From positions 178,866 through 242,865 of the forward strand of contig NZ_CAKZJO010000057.1 in assembly GCF_936943645.1 (NCBI RefSeq): a stretch of 64,000 bases of DNA. Reading direction: 5' to 3'. This document shows, one piece after another, positions 42,668 to 50,862 of this stretch (positions are counted from its first letter, which is position 1; every line of letters begins with the position of its first letter). This DNA comes from an uncultured Bradyrhizobium sp. GTDB taxonomy: Bacteria; Pseudomonadota; Alphaproteobacteria; Rhizobiales; Xanthobacteraceae. A program made the position numbers and the translations under genes. A model generated the notes under the pieces. That model did no database searches, had not been told where the DNA came from, and was given only the letters and a program-made list of their open reading frames with translations.

Positions 42668-43536
42668 CAGTTCAATCCTCGTGTCGTCTCGTCGAACAGT
42701 TCCTCGACCGCATAGCGGCGCGGGATCAGCGCCTGCTGGAATGCGTAGTCGACGATCAGCTCGAGCGGCTTCCTGTTGGCCTCGATCCCGAACGGAACGA
42801 AGTCGGGATGTCCCGCAGGTCCCATCTGGTCCTTGTTGCGCTTGAGCAGATCATAGACGCCCGCGACCACGTCGGGACGCGATTTCGCGAGCTGCTCGGT
42901 CACGACCACGAGATGATTGACCGGGACGACGCCACGCCGCGCGTACCACTTTGCGGCCTCCGCGGCCGGATCGGGGAATAGCGGCTTCAGGTTCGGATCG
43001 TTCGAGGTCTCTCCGAGGACCGCATCGAGCTCGCCATCGAGCAGCATCTGTAACACCTTCTTGTCCTTCGGCACGCGCTCGGTGGTGTCGACATATTCGG
43101 CGACATGCGGGTCCTCGAACGTGACCCATTTGATCTTGTCGAGATCAACGCCGTAGTCGTTGGCCAAAATGCCTCGAATCCAGGCACCGGTCGTGGTCGT
43201 GAAGGAGCGAATTCCGACGCGCTTGCCTTCGAGATCGGACGGTCCGAGCGGTCCCTGCGCGGGATTGTAAAGCGCGTAAGAATGCTGGAAGCGTCCCATC
43301 ATGGTCGCCGGCAAGAGCACCAGCGGCTTGCCGTGCGCCTTCGCCATCAAATAGGTCACGATCGCCATTTCGCAGACATCGAAGGCCTGCTCGCGAACCA
43401 TCGGCTTGAACGCGGTGTTGGTCGGCGTGTAATCGATGAAGTCGAGCTCGAAGAGGTCGGAGCGAAGCGCGCCGCCCTTGACCGCCATGACATGAGGGTG
43501 ACTGCCCAGCACGGTCTTCAGCTTGAGACGCTCCAT
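42667..43536 (-). CDS. 4,5-dihydroxyphthalate decarboxylase-like protein
   Basis: A 289-residue protein of the periplasmic-binding fold but without a signal peptide, so cytoplasmic. The segments FELDFIDYTPTNTAFKPMVREQAFDVCEMAIVTYLMAK (key parts DYTPTNTAFKPM and FDVCEMAIVTYL) and KRVGIRSFTTTTGAWIRGIL match my memory of Pht5-type decarboxylases. Such proteins are often annotated as ABC binding proteins. It is shorter than Pht5 (about 330 residues). Its place among LigI-, GalB- and LigK-like genes supports a role in aromatic di- or tricarboxylate breakdown. Confidence 0.7.
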   Translation of the reverse strand: MERLKLKTVLGSHPHVMAVKGGALRSDLFELDFIDYTPTNTAFKPMVREQAFDVCEMAIVTYLMAKAHGKPLVLLPATMMGRFQHSYALYNPAQGPLGPSDLEGKRVGIRSFTTTTGAWIRGILANDYGVDLDKIKWVTFEDPHVAEYVDTTERVPKDKKVLQMLLDGELDAVLGETSNDPNLKPLFPDPAAEAAKWYARRGVVPVNHLVVVTEQLAKSRPDVVAGVYDLLKRNKDQMGPAGHPDFVPFGIEANRKPLELIVDYAFQQALIPRRYAVEELFDETTRGLN

Positions 43537-43560
43537 CCGCCCGCTCCGCTTGTCTTCGCC

Positions 43561-44244
43561 TTAGACATCCTCGGGATTGTCGACATAGACGAGGCCGGCC
43601 TTCGCCAGTGCCTCGCGCATGCTGTACATGTCAAGACCCAGCTCGCCCGAGGCGAGCCGCTTGCGCTTGCCGCCCTCGTCCGCGTTGCGCTTCTTGGCCT
43701 TCTCGGCCACTCCGGCCGCATAGCGCTTTGGCACCACGACCACGCCGTCGTCATCGGCGACGATGATGTCGCCGGGGTCGACATTGACGCCCGCACAGAC
43801 CACGGGGATGTTGACCGAGCCGAGCGTCGCCTTCACCGTGCCCTTGGCCGAGACCGCGCGCGACCAAACCGGAAAGTTCATCTCGTGCAGCGCTTTGACG
43901 TCGCGGCAGCCGGCATCGATGATCAGCCCCTGCACGCCCCGCGCCTGCAGCGAGGTCGCGAGCAGCTCGCCGAACATGCCGTCGGTATTGTCGGTGGTGC
44001 AGCCGACGACGAGGATGTCGCCCTTCCTGCACTGCTCGACCGCGACATGGATCATCCAATTGTCGCCGGGCTGCGCCAGCACGGTGACGGCGGGCCCAGC
44101 AATCGACGCGCCGGCCCAGACCGGCCGCAGATAGGGCTTCATCAGGCCGAAGCGGCCATAGGCCTCGTGCACCGTCGAGACGCCGTACTCCGCCATCCCT
44201 GCGGGATCGGCGCGCTCAATGTTGCGAACGACGACCGGCTTCAT
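43561..44244 (-). CDS. ligK: 4-carboxy-4-hydroxy-2-oxoadipate aldolase / oxaloacetate decarboxylase
   Basis: A 227-residue RraA-fold class II aldolase that splits 4-carboxy-4-hydroxy-2-oxoadipate into pyruvate and oxaloacetate, the last step of the protocatechuate 4,5- and gallate pathways (LigK/GalC/ProA). Key parts are GVSTVHEAYGRFGLM, the phosphate/metal site VVGCTTDNTDGMFGELLATS, IIDAGCRDVKALHEM (Arg and Asp of the active site) and VNVDPGDIIVADDDGVVVVP. The start at 44244 overlaps the GalB-type stop by 4 bases (ATGA). Neighbouring LigI- and GalB-like genes make the assignment stronger. Confidence 0.88.
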   Translation of the reverse strand: MKPVVVRNIERADPAGMAEYGVSTVHEAYGRFGLMKPYLRPVWAGASIAGPAVTVLAQPGDNWMIHVAVEQCRKGDILVVGCTTDNTDGMFGELLATSLQARGVQGLIIDAGCRDVKALHEMNFPVWSRAVSAKGTVKATLGSVNIPVVCAGVNVDPGDIIVADDDGVVVVPKRYAAGVAEKAKKRNADEGGKRKRLASGELGLDMYSMREALAKAGLVYVDNPEDV

Positions 44245-44954
44245 GCCAGTTCCTCCGCAACCGTCGGGAACAGGCGCTGATAGGCCTCGCCATAGGTCAT
44301 GGGTACGCCGGTGTTGCGGCTGCCCTGGATGCCGCGGTTGAGCGCGACGCGCTCGTAATAACCCCAGAGATGCTTTTGCGCGGCGAGGATCTGGAACGCC
44401 TCGTACTTCTCGTTCCAGACCTCGTCGATCTTGAGCAACAGGTCCGGCTTGTAATTGCACTGCTCGGGCTGGTGCGGCTCGAACAGGAACACCGGCGGCG
44501 CCGAATATTTGTACTGCGCACCGGGTTTGTGGCCCATCGCCTGCGCGACGACCCGCGTCTCCTGCGCGAAATGCGCCGCGTTCGGATGGTCGAAATTATA
44601 GGGATCTTCCAGCGCGTGCGTCAGCACGAAGCTTGGATTGAGCTCGCGGTAGATGTCGACCATCCGGTCGAAATGCGCCTCGGTCAGCTTGAGCGGATAA
44701 TCGCCGCAATCGAAGAACTCGATCTCGGCACCGAGCAGCTTCGCCGCCCGCTCCGCCTCGTCCTTGCGGCCGGCCTTGACCGATTCCAGCGTCGCGCCCT
44801 TCTCCTTCCAGGCGAACTGGCTTTCACCGCGCTCGCCGAAGGACATGCACACGATCTTCATGCGATAGCCCTTCTTCGCATGCAGCGCGATGGCACCGCC
44901 GGCGCGCCAGACGAAATCGCCGGGATGGGCGGTGACGACGAGACCCGTTTTCAT
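44241..44954 (-). CDS. galB: 4-oxalomesaconate hydratase (PIG-L/LmbE family, GalB-like)
   Basis: A 237-residue metal enzyme of the PIG-L/LmbE fold. The Zn motif usually AHPDD is AHPGDFVWRAGG here, with CMSFGERGESQ, and the third metal His in DHPNAAHFAQETR. GalB of Pseudomonas hydrates 4-oxalomesaconate to 4-carboxy-4-hydroxy-2-oxoadipate, the substrate of the LigK aldolase encoded next to it. The AHPGD form (Gly instead of the first Asp) is what I remember for GalB-type proteins, as opposed to deacetylases. GAGGGGAG lies 9 bases before the start at 44954. Confidence 0.82.
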   Translation of the reverse strand: MKTGLVVTAHPGDFVWRAGGAIALHAKKGYRMKIVCMSFGERGESQFAWKEKGATLESVKAGRKDEAERAAKLLGAEIEFFDCGDYPLKLTEAHFDRMVDIYRELNPSFVLTHALEDPYNFDHPNAAHFAQETRVVAQAMGHKPGAQYKYSAPPVFLFEPHQPEQCNYKPDLLLKIDEVWNEKYEAFQILAAQKHLWGYYERVALNRGIQGSRNTGVPMTYGEAYQRLFPTVAEELA

Positions 44955-45023
44955 GGGACCGAACTCCCCTCTTTCATTCGTAAGCATCATAAGCCGCCCG
45001 CTTCATGCAGGCAGCAGGTTCAT

Positions 45024-46325
45024 TCAGGCAGTTGCAGCCACCGGTTCCTCGCCATTGAGCACGCGCTTCAGACGCTCGCCGTCGAGCGCGCCTTCCCATT
45101 TGGCAATGGCGATGGTCGCAACCGCATTCCCGATCAGATTGGTCGGCGTCAGCCCCTGCGACATCAGGCGATGGATGCCGAGCACCAACGCCACGCTCGT
45201 CACCGGAATCGTGCCGGTCGCCGATAGCGTTGCCGCCAGCACGACGAAGGCCGCGCCTGCGATTCCCGCCGCGCCCTTGGACGTCACCAGCAGGATCAGC
45301 AAGAGCTCGATCTGCTCGGCGAGCCCGAACGGCGTGTTGGTCGCCTGCGCCAGGAACACCGAGGCCGCAGCAAGGTAGAGGCAGGTGCCGTCGAGATTGA
45401 AGGAATAGCCGGTCGGGATCACGAGCCCGACCACGCTCTTCTCACAGCCGGCCTTCTCAAGCTTGGTCAGCATCCGCGGCAGCACTGTCTCGGACGACGT
45501 CGTAGCGATGCAGATCAGCAGCTCTTCCCAGATGTAGCGGATCAGCTTGAGCAGCGAGAAGCCGCAAAGACGCGCGACAGGGCCGAGCGCCACCACGATG
45601 AAGATCACGCAAGTCAGATAAAAGCCGCCGAGCAGCTTGCCGAGCGAGGCCAGTGATCCCACCCCGAACTTGCCGACCGTGAACGCGATGGCGCCGAACG
45701 CGCCGATCGGCGCCGCCCACATCACGAAGCCGACCACCGCGAACACCATCTTGGCGGCGATGTCGATCAGATGAACCAGCGGCGCGCCGCGCTCGCCGAG
45801 CTGCACCAGAGCAAAGCCGCAAAGCACGGAGATGAACAGCACCTGGAGGATGTTGCCTTCGGCGAAGGCGCCCACGAAGGTCGCCGGCACGATGTTCATC
45901 AGGAAGGGCACGAAGCCGATCACGCCGGTCTGCTTGACGTAGGGCTCGATCGCGCTGGCGTTGATGCTGGCGGGATCGATGTTCATGCCGACGCCGGGCT
46001 TGAGGAGATTGACGGCAATAAGCCCGATGATCAGCGCGATCGTGGTCATGATCTCGAAATAGACGATCGCCTTCACGGCGACGCGCCCCACCCGCGCCAT
46101 GTCCGCCATGTGGGCGATGCCGTGCACGACCGTGCAGAAGATGATGGGCGCGATCAGCATCCGGATCGCCTTGATGAAGGCGTCCCCGAGCGGCTGCATC
46201 TTGGCGCCAGCCTCAGGGCTTGCCATCCCAAGCGCGATGCCCGCGGCCATGGCGATGAGCACCTGGATCCAGAGCTCTTTCCACCAGGCGCGGCCGCGGG
46301 GCTTGTCGATCGCGAGTGCCGTCAT
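45024..46325 (-). CDS. dctA: C4-dicarboxylate:cation symporter DctA
   Basis: A 433-residue inner-membrane carrier of the DAACS family for succinate, fumarate and malate. It has an N-terminal WIQVLIAMAAGIALG, IKAIRMLIAPIIFCTVVHGIA, the serine-rich loop ATTSSETVLPRMLTKLEKAG, VIPTGYSFNLDGTCLYL and the C-terminal TSKGAAGIAGAAFVVLAATL with NLIGNAVATIAIAKWE. The start at 46325 overlaps the stop of the upstream LigI-like gene (ATGA). Its place inside the pathway cluster suggests it imports a pathway acid, perhaps not only C4 acids. Confidence 0.93.
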   Translation of the reverse strand: MTALAIDKPRGRAWWKELWIQVLIAMAAGIALGMASPEAGAKMQPLGDAFIKAIRMLIAPIIFCTVVHGIAHMADMARVGRVAVKAIVYFEIMTTIALIIGLIAVNLLKPGVGMNIDPASINASAIEPYVKQTGVIGFVPFLMNIVPATFVGAFAEGNILQVLFISVLCGFALVQLGERGAPLVHLIDIAAKMVFAVVGFVMWAAPIGAFGAIAFTVGKFGVGSLASLGKLLGGFYLTCVIFIVVALGPVARLCGFSLLKLIRYIWEELLICIATTSSETVLPRMLTKLEKAGCEKSVVGLVIPTGYSFNLDGTCLYLAAASVFLAQATNTPFGLAEQIELLLILLVTSKGAAGIAGAAFVVLAATLSATGTIPVTSVALVLGIHRLMSQGLTPTNLIGNAVATIAIAKWEGALDGERLKRVLNGEEPVAATA

Positions 46326-47206
46326 GGAACGAACTCGAACAGACGCGCGGGATTGTCGACCAGGATCTTCTGCTGGAGCTCCGGCTCCGGCGCGAATAGC
46401 GGAATGAGATCGACGAGGTCGCCGTCGTTCGGCATCACCTTGACGTTGGGGTGAGGCCAGTCGGTGCCCCAGATGACGCGGTCCGGCGCGGTTTCGACGA
46501 TTTTTCGCGCGAAGGGTACCGCATCGGTAAAAGGCGGACCGGCGGAGGAGACGCGCTCGGAGCCGCAGATCTTGACCCAGCACTTCTGGTCCCGCTGCAT
46601 CAGCTCGACCAGGATCCGGAACGGCAACTGGTCGAGCCCCTTGGACGCCTTCACCCGGCCCATATGGTCGATAGTGTAGCTGAGCGGCAGCCTGGTCAGC
46701 ATATCGGCATATTCAGGCAGATCGATCGCATCGAAATGCAGGTCGATGTGCCAGCCGAGCGGCGTGACCATCGCGACGATCCGGTCGAACACGCGCTTGT
46801 CGGGCACGCCGCCAAGATGGCGGACGAAATTGAAGCGGCAGCCACGGAAGCCGCCCTCATGCAATACACGCAGGCCACGCTCGGTAATGCCGTCGTCGAT
46901 ATTGGCGACCGCGCGGTAGGCGCCGTTGCTTTGCGCAATCGCATCGAGCGCGACCGTATTGTCGGTGCCGTGCACACTGGCGTTGACGATGACGGCGCGC
47001 TCCACACCGAGCTTGGCATGCAACGCCCTGAAATCCTCCAGCGGCGCGTCCGGCGGGGTGTAGGAGCGATCGGCTGCATAGGGATATTTCGAGCCGGGCC
47101 CGAAGATGTGGCAATGTGCATCGCAGGACAGCCTTGGAAGCTTGAACTTCGGCGTGCGCGTGTTGGCATCAGGCGGCGGAATGGTCGGCGTGTACATCAT
47201 TTTCAT
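46322..47206 (-). CDS. 2-pyrone-4,6-dicarboxylate hydrolase-like amidohydrolase (cytoplasmic copy)
   Basis: A 294-residue TIM-barrel hydrolase of the LigI type. LigI opens the lactone 2-pyrone-4,6-dicarboxylate to 4-oxalomesaconate and unusually needs no metal. Seen here are SCDAHCHIFGPGSKYPY (DxHxH), VNASVHGTDNTVALDAIA, GCRFNFVRHLGG, YTIDHMGRVKAS and the catalytic-Asp motif VIWGTDWPHPNVKV. There is no signal peptide. It differs from the next gene in the segment after the RFNF strand (VRHL instead of LKRL). The start overlaps the stop of the exported paralog by one base, and its stop overlaps DctA by ATGA. Confidence 0.85.
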   Translation of the reverse strand: MKMMYTPTIPPPDANTRTPKFKLPRLSCDAHCHIFGPGSKYPYAADRSYTPPDAPLEDFRALHAKLGVERAVIVNASVHGTDNTVALDAIAQSNGAYRAVANIDDGITERGLRVLHEGGFRGCRFNFVRHLGGVPDKRVFDRIVAMVTPLGWHIDLHFDAIDLPEYADMLTRLPLSYTIDHMGRVKASKGLDQLPFRILVELMQRDQKCWVKICGSERVSSAGPPFTDAVPFARKIVETAPDRVIWGTDWPHPNVKVMPNDGDLVDLIPLFAPEPELQQKILVDNPARLFEFVP

Positions 47207-48159
47207 CAGGAGAACTTGAACAGGCGCGCGGGATTGTCGACCAGCAGCTTGTGCTGGACCTTGGCATCGGGTGCGAAGAGAGGAATGAGGTCGACGATCT
47301 CACCATCATTCGGCATGACCTTGACGTTGGGGTGCGGCCAGTCGGTGCCCCACAAGACGCGATCCGGCGCGTTGTCGATCAGCGCCTTCGCAAACGGCAC
47401 GGCGTCATGGAACGGCTTGCCGGCGCCGGACGCGCGCTCCAGGCCGGTGATCTTGACCCAGCACTTCTCGTCCTTCTTCTGCAGATCGAGCAGCGCGGTA
47501 AAGCCGGCATCGTCCAGCCCCTTGCCAGCCTGCACCGTGCCCATGTGGTCGATCACATAAGGCGTCGGCAGAGCGGTGAGAACAGGAGCGAATTCGGCGA
47601 TCGTGCCCGGCTCGAAATAGACGTCGATGTGCCAGCCGAGTTCGGCAACGCGATGCACGATGCGCTGGAACTTGTTCATGTCGCCGACGCCGCCGAGTCG
47701 CTTGAGGAAGGCGAAGCGGCAACCGCAGATGCCGGCCTTGTCGAGCGCCGCCAGCTCCTTCTCGGTCATCTCGTCGTTGACGTTGGCGATGCCCTTGTAG
47801 GCGCCCTCGCTCTGGGCGATGGCATCGGTGACGACCCGATTGTCGGTGCCGTGAACGGTCGCATTCACGATCACGCAGCGCTCGACGCCGATCTTCTCGT
47901 GAACGCTTCGGAACGTCTCCAGCGGCGCGTCAGCGGTGTTGTAGGGGCGCTTCTCCGAAAAGGGATAGCGCGACGCCGGTCCGAAGATGTGGGTATGGCT
48001 GTCGCAGGATTTGGGCGGCAGCTTGAACGACGGCGTCTTGGGATTGGGATCCGGCGGCGTAATCGTCGGCATCGCCTTCGGCTCTTCCGCGCGCCCCTCG
48101 CCCGCGAGCACCACGCTTGCCAGCCCGGTCAAGAGATGCAAGCACTCCCGCCTGTTCAT
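47206..48159 (-). CDS. 2-pyrone-4,6-dicarboxylate hydrolase-like protein with export signal
   Basis: A 317-residue LigI-type hydrolase whose core matches the neighbour: SCDSHTHIFGPASRYPF, VNATVHGTDNRVVTDAIA, FAFLKRLGGVGD, YVIDHMGTVQAG and VLWGTDWPHPNVKV. It has an N-terminal extension MNRRECLHLLTGLASVVLAG ending GRAEE. This reads as a signal peptide with paired arginines (weak Tat type) and a likely cut after GRA near residue 24. If exported, it would hydrolyse a pyrone or lactone acid in the periplasm. The two copies lie in tandem and are clearly paralogs. Confidence 0.83.
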   Translation of the reverse strand: MNRRECLHLLTGLASVVLAGEGRAEEPKAMPTITPPDPNPKTPSFKLPPKSCDSHTHIFGPASRYPFSEKRPYNTADAPLETFRSVHEKIGVERCVIVNATVHGTDNRVVTDAIAQSEGAYKGIANVNDEMTEKELAALDKAGICGCRFAFLKRLGGVGDMNKFQRIVHRVAELGWHIDVYFEPGTIAEFAPVLTALPTPYVIDHMGTVQAGKGLDDAGFTALLDLQKKDEKCWVKITGLERASGAGKPFHDAVPFAKALIDNAPDRVLWGTDWPHPNVKVMPNDGEIVDLIPLFAPDAKVQHKLLVDNPARLFKFS

Positions 48160-48234
48160 GTTCCCAACACCCTGTCACATCGTCTGCCTGCGAGCGGAAG
48201 CGCCGTGACGCGCCTCCCCTCGGACGGCTCTTTT

Positions 48235-48945
48235 TCAAGTCTTGTTACTGACGACCGGGCGCCGCCGTGCCGACGCGGCCTGATCCAGGGGCGGAGCCTG
48301 GAATGCGGCAACGGTGGCCTGCACCAATTGCTCGATCGCATTGGCGGGATCGCTGCCATCGGCCTCGCCGCGCGACAGGCGCGAGACCCGGTCCGGCGTC
48401 ACCAGTGAATAATAGAGTGCCCCCAGCAGGAAATGGCTGCGCCAGACGATGTCGGTGCGCGGAATGTGCGGCAGGCTCTCGTGGATCGCATCGATGAAGG
48501 CGTGGCTGGTGTCGTCAAACGTCTGCGCGATGATCTTTCGCGCGACCTCGTTGCCCTCGGCCGACATCACCGCTCTTAGCCGCGTGAAGCGGGCCCCGCC
48601 GCCGGCGAGATCGCTGCCCGAGGTGAAGGCCGGCACCACATAAGCGCGCACGATCGCCTCCAGCCGGTCCTGGAGATCGCGCACGCGTTTGGCCGCCGCG
48701 AGCAGCTCCGAGCGGCGCAGGTTCATCGGCCCGCAATGGCGCCGGTAGATCTCCAGCAGCAGGCCGTCCTTGGTCTTGAAATGATAGGTCACGCTGCCGG
48801 GATTGGCCCCGGCGGCTTGGGCGATGTCGCGGACCGAGACGGCATTGAAGCCGTTGGTGGCGAACAGCTCCTCGGCCGCGGCGAGGATCGCCTCGCGCAT
48901 GTTCGGCTTGCGGGCCGATTCCTTGCTGGTGGGCTTGCGTACCAT
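48235..48945 (-). CDS. TetR-family regulator of the aromatic-acid cluster
   Basis: A 236-residue regulator. The N-terminal helix-turn-helix is MREAILAAAEELFATNGFNA with VSVRDIAQAAGANPGSVTYHFKTKDGLL (about residues 16-62), and the C-terminal domain is helical and dimer-forming. The start at 48945 is 5 bases from a perfect inverted repeat that is its likely operator. It is the first gene of the minus-strand run that continues with the two LigI-like genes, and it is divergent from the TctC-type gene, so it may control both directions. A longer frame upstream is not supported. Confidence 0.9.
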   Translation of the reverse strand: MVRKPTSKESARKPNMREAILAAAEELFATNGFNAVSVRDIAQAAGANPGSVTYHFKTKDGLLLEIYRRHCGPMNLRRSELLAAAKRVRDLQDRLEAIVRAYVVPAFTSGSDLAGGGARFTRLRAVMSAEGNEVARKIIAQTFDDTSHAFIDAIHESLPHIPRTDIVWRSHFLLGALYYSLVTPDRVSRLSRGEADGSDPANAIEQLVQATVAAFQAPPLDQAASARRRPVVSNKT

Positions 48946-48950
48946 GTGAT

Positions 48951-48966
48951 TTGTACTATCGTACAA
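48951..48966. promoter_or_regulatory. TetR operator (TTGTACTATCGTACAA)
   Basis: A perfect inverted repeat with 6-bp arms TTGTAC/GTACAA and a 4-base centre, in the 117-base gap between the divergent TetR and TctC-type genes. It is the right size and symmetry for a TetR dimer and lies next to the TetR start codon, as in self-repressed genes. Confidence 0.75.
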
Positions 48967-49062
48967 AAGATCAGGTCTCGTCAACAAAAACCATGGGCGG
49001 CGTCCGGGCGCGTCGGAAGACCGGCGGCAAGCAACGCAAACGCCCGCAAGGAGTGCTGGAAA

Positions 49063-50043
49063 ATGCTGGGTTTGAACAAAATGATCGGCGGTGTGATGCT
49101 GGGTGCCAGCTTGCTGCTGGCAGGCGGTGCCGCGCAGGCGGCCGACACTTATCCGAGCAAGCCGGTCCATATTCTGGTGCCCTACGCCGCCGGAGGCGCG
49201 GTCGACGTGCTCGCACGCACGCTGGGCCAGGCACTCGCAAAAACCTGGGGTCAGCAGCCCGTGGTCGACAATCGTCCCGGCGCCGGCGGCATCGTCGCCT
49301 CGCAGGCGCTGACGCAGGCCGCCCCCGACGGCTACACGCTGATCCTTGTCGCGAGCGGCCATCCGCTCAACCAATTCATCTATCCGAGCGTGCCCTACGA
49401 CACGTTCAAGGATTTCACCGCGATCACGGAAGTGGCCTCCTCGCCGCTCGCGATCGTGGTCGCCAAGGACAGCCCGTACAAGACGCTCGGCGATCTCCTC
49501 GCCGCCGCGAAGAAGGAGCCGGACAAGCTCTCCTATGGCATGTCCGGCAACGGCACCTCGGCGCATCTTGCCGGCGAGCTCCTGAAATACATGTCCGGCA
49601 CCAAGATCGTCCCGATCCCCTACAAAGGCGGCGCGCCGGCGCTGACTGCCGTCATCGCCGGCGAGATTCCGCTCAGCATCAATCCGCTCGCGGAAGCCAT
49701 CGGGCAGCTCGAAGGCGGTCCGGTGCGCGCGCTCGCAGTCACCTCGGCCGAACGCTCCAAGGCATTGCCCGATGTCCCGACCGTCGCAGAGTCCGGCGTC
49801 CCCGGCTACGACGTCTCGGTCTGGTGGGGCGTGCTCGGTCCGGCCAAGATGCCGCCGGAGATCGTGGCGAAGCTCGAGACCGACCTCAAGGCCGCGCTGC
49901 AGGACCCGAACGTGATGTCGACGCTCGGCAAGATCGGCGCCGCCCCGGTCGGCTCATCCGCCAAGGACTTTGACGCCTACATGCATGCCGAGGCGACCAA
50001 ATGGGAGCCGGTGCTGAAGGCCGCCAACATCCGCGCGCAGTGA
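49063..50043 (+). CDS. Tripartite tricarboxylate transporter binding protein (TctC/Bug family)
   Basis: A 326-residue periplasmic binding protein. The signal peptide (MIGGVMLGASLLLAGGAAQAAD) is followed by YPSKPVHILVPYAAGGAVDVLAR, QPVVDNRPGAGGIVASQAL and later PYKGGAPALTAVIAGEIPLSI and ALPDVPTVAESGVPGYDVSVWWGV, all Bug-family landmarks. AAGGAG lies about 12 bases before the ATG at 49063. The TctA and TctB membrane subunits are not in the window, so it uses a transporter elsewhere or acts as a sensor, as many Bug proteins may. The divergent place with the TetR gene suggests an aromatic or tricarboxylic acid ligand. Confidence 0.9.
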   Translation: MLGLNKMIGGVMLGASLLLAGGAAQAADTYPSKPVHILVPYAAGGAVDVLARTLGQALAKTWGQQPVVDNRPGAGGIVASQALTQAAPDGYTLILVASGHPLNQFIYPSVPYDTFKDFTAITEVASSPLAIVVAKDSPYKTLGDLLAAAKKEPDKLSYGMSGNGTSAHLAGELLKYMSGTKIVPIPYKGGAPALTAVIAGEIPLSINPLAEAIGQLEGGPVRALAVTSAERSKALPDVPTVAESGVPGYDVSVWWGVLGPAKMPPEIVAKLETDLKAALQDPNVMSTLGKIGAAPVGSSAKDFDAYMHAEATKWEPVLKAANIRAQ

Positions 50044-50053
50044 GGCTCGACCC

Positions 50054-50854
50054 ATGAGGACCTCTCTTCGCCACGTTGCGCGCACAGCCCTGCCTGCGCT
50101 GGCCGTCATCGGCCTGCTTGGTGCGCCCGCGCGCGCCGATGGCGAAGCCAAGCTGCTGGCGCCGAGCAGAACCTTGCGCGTCGGCATCTATCCGGGCAGC
50201 CCGACCTCGATGGTAACAGATGCGGCCGGCAAGCCGCACGGTCTCGCTTATGATCTCGGCGGCGAGCTCGCCAAGCGCCTTGGCGTCGGCGTCGATTACG
50301 TCAAGTTCGAGCGCGTGGCGGACATCGTCGCCGCCATCCACGACGGCAAAGTCGATTTCACCGTGACCAATGCCACGCCGGCGCGCGCGAACGACGTCAG
50401 CTTCAGCCAGCCCGTACTGGCGATCGAGCTCGGCTATCTCGTCCCGCCGAACTCGCCGATCGGAAAAGTCGAGGACATCGACAAACCAGGCGTGAAGATC
50501 GGCGTCACCAAAGGCTCGACCTCGGAGCGCACGCTGCCCGCCAAGTTCAAGAATGCCACCATCGTCCCCGCCGAAAGTGTCAAGGCCGCGATCGGCATGT
50601 TCGGCCGCGGCGAGATCGATCTCTACGCGACCAACAAGCCGACGCTGTTCGAGATGTCCGATCAGATGCCGGGTGCTCGCATCCTCGACGGCAATTGGGG
50701 GCTGGAGCACATGGCGATCGCGATCCCGAAGGGACGCGAAGAGGCACTGCCTCTGCTCAATCATTTCGTGGCGGACGAGCAATCGTCCGGCGCGCTCGAC
50801 ACGATCCAGCAGCAGGCGGGCTTGCGCGGCGCGATCAAGGCCAAACGCGAATAA
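50054..50854 (+). CDS. Amino-acid-type ABC substrate-binding protein
   Basis: A 266-residue periplasmic protein of the SBP_bac_3 fold. The signal peptide (TALPALAVIGLLGAPARADG) is followed by LRVGIYPGSPTSMVTDAAGK, AYDLGGELAKRLGVGVDYV, DGKVDFTVTNATPARANDVSFSQPVL and IGVTKGSTSERTLP. It lacks a clear arginine in the usual ligand-binding place (ATPAR), so the ligand may be an organic acid rather than an amino acid. It starts 10 bases after the TctC-type gene, probably in one operon. No permease or ATPase is adjacent. Confidence 0.85.
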   Translation: MRTSLRHVARTALPALAVIGLLGAPARADGEAKLLAPSRTLRVGIYPGSPTSMVTDAAGKPHGLAYDLGGELAKRLGVGVDYVKFERVADIVAAIHDGKVDFTVTNATPARANDVSFSQPVLAIELGYLVPPNSPIGKVEDIDKPGVKIGVTKGSTSERTLPAKFKNATIVPAESVKAAIGMFGRGEIDLYATNKPTLFEMSDQMPGARILDGNWGLEHMAIAIPKGREEALPLLNHFVADEQSSGALDTIQQQAGLRGAIKAKRE

Positions 50855-50862
50855 GCTCCAAT

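Noticed and set aside
49983..49990. TGCATGCC inside the TctC-type gene as a further GntR site
   Set aside because: It matches only 7 of 8 bases and lies in coding sequence far from the regulon.
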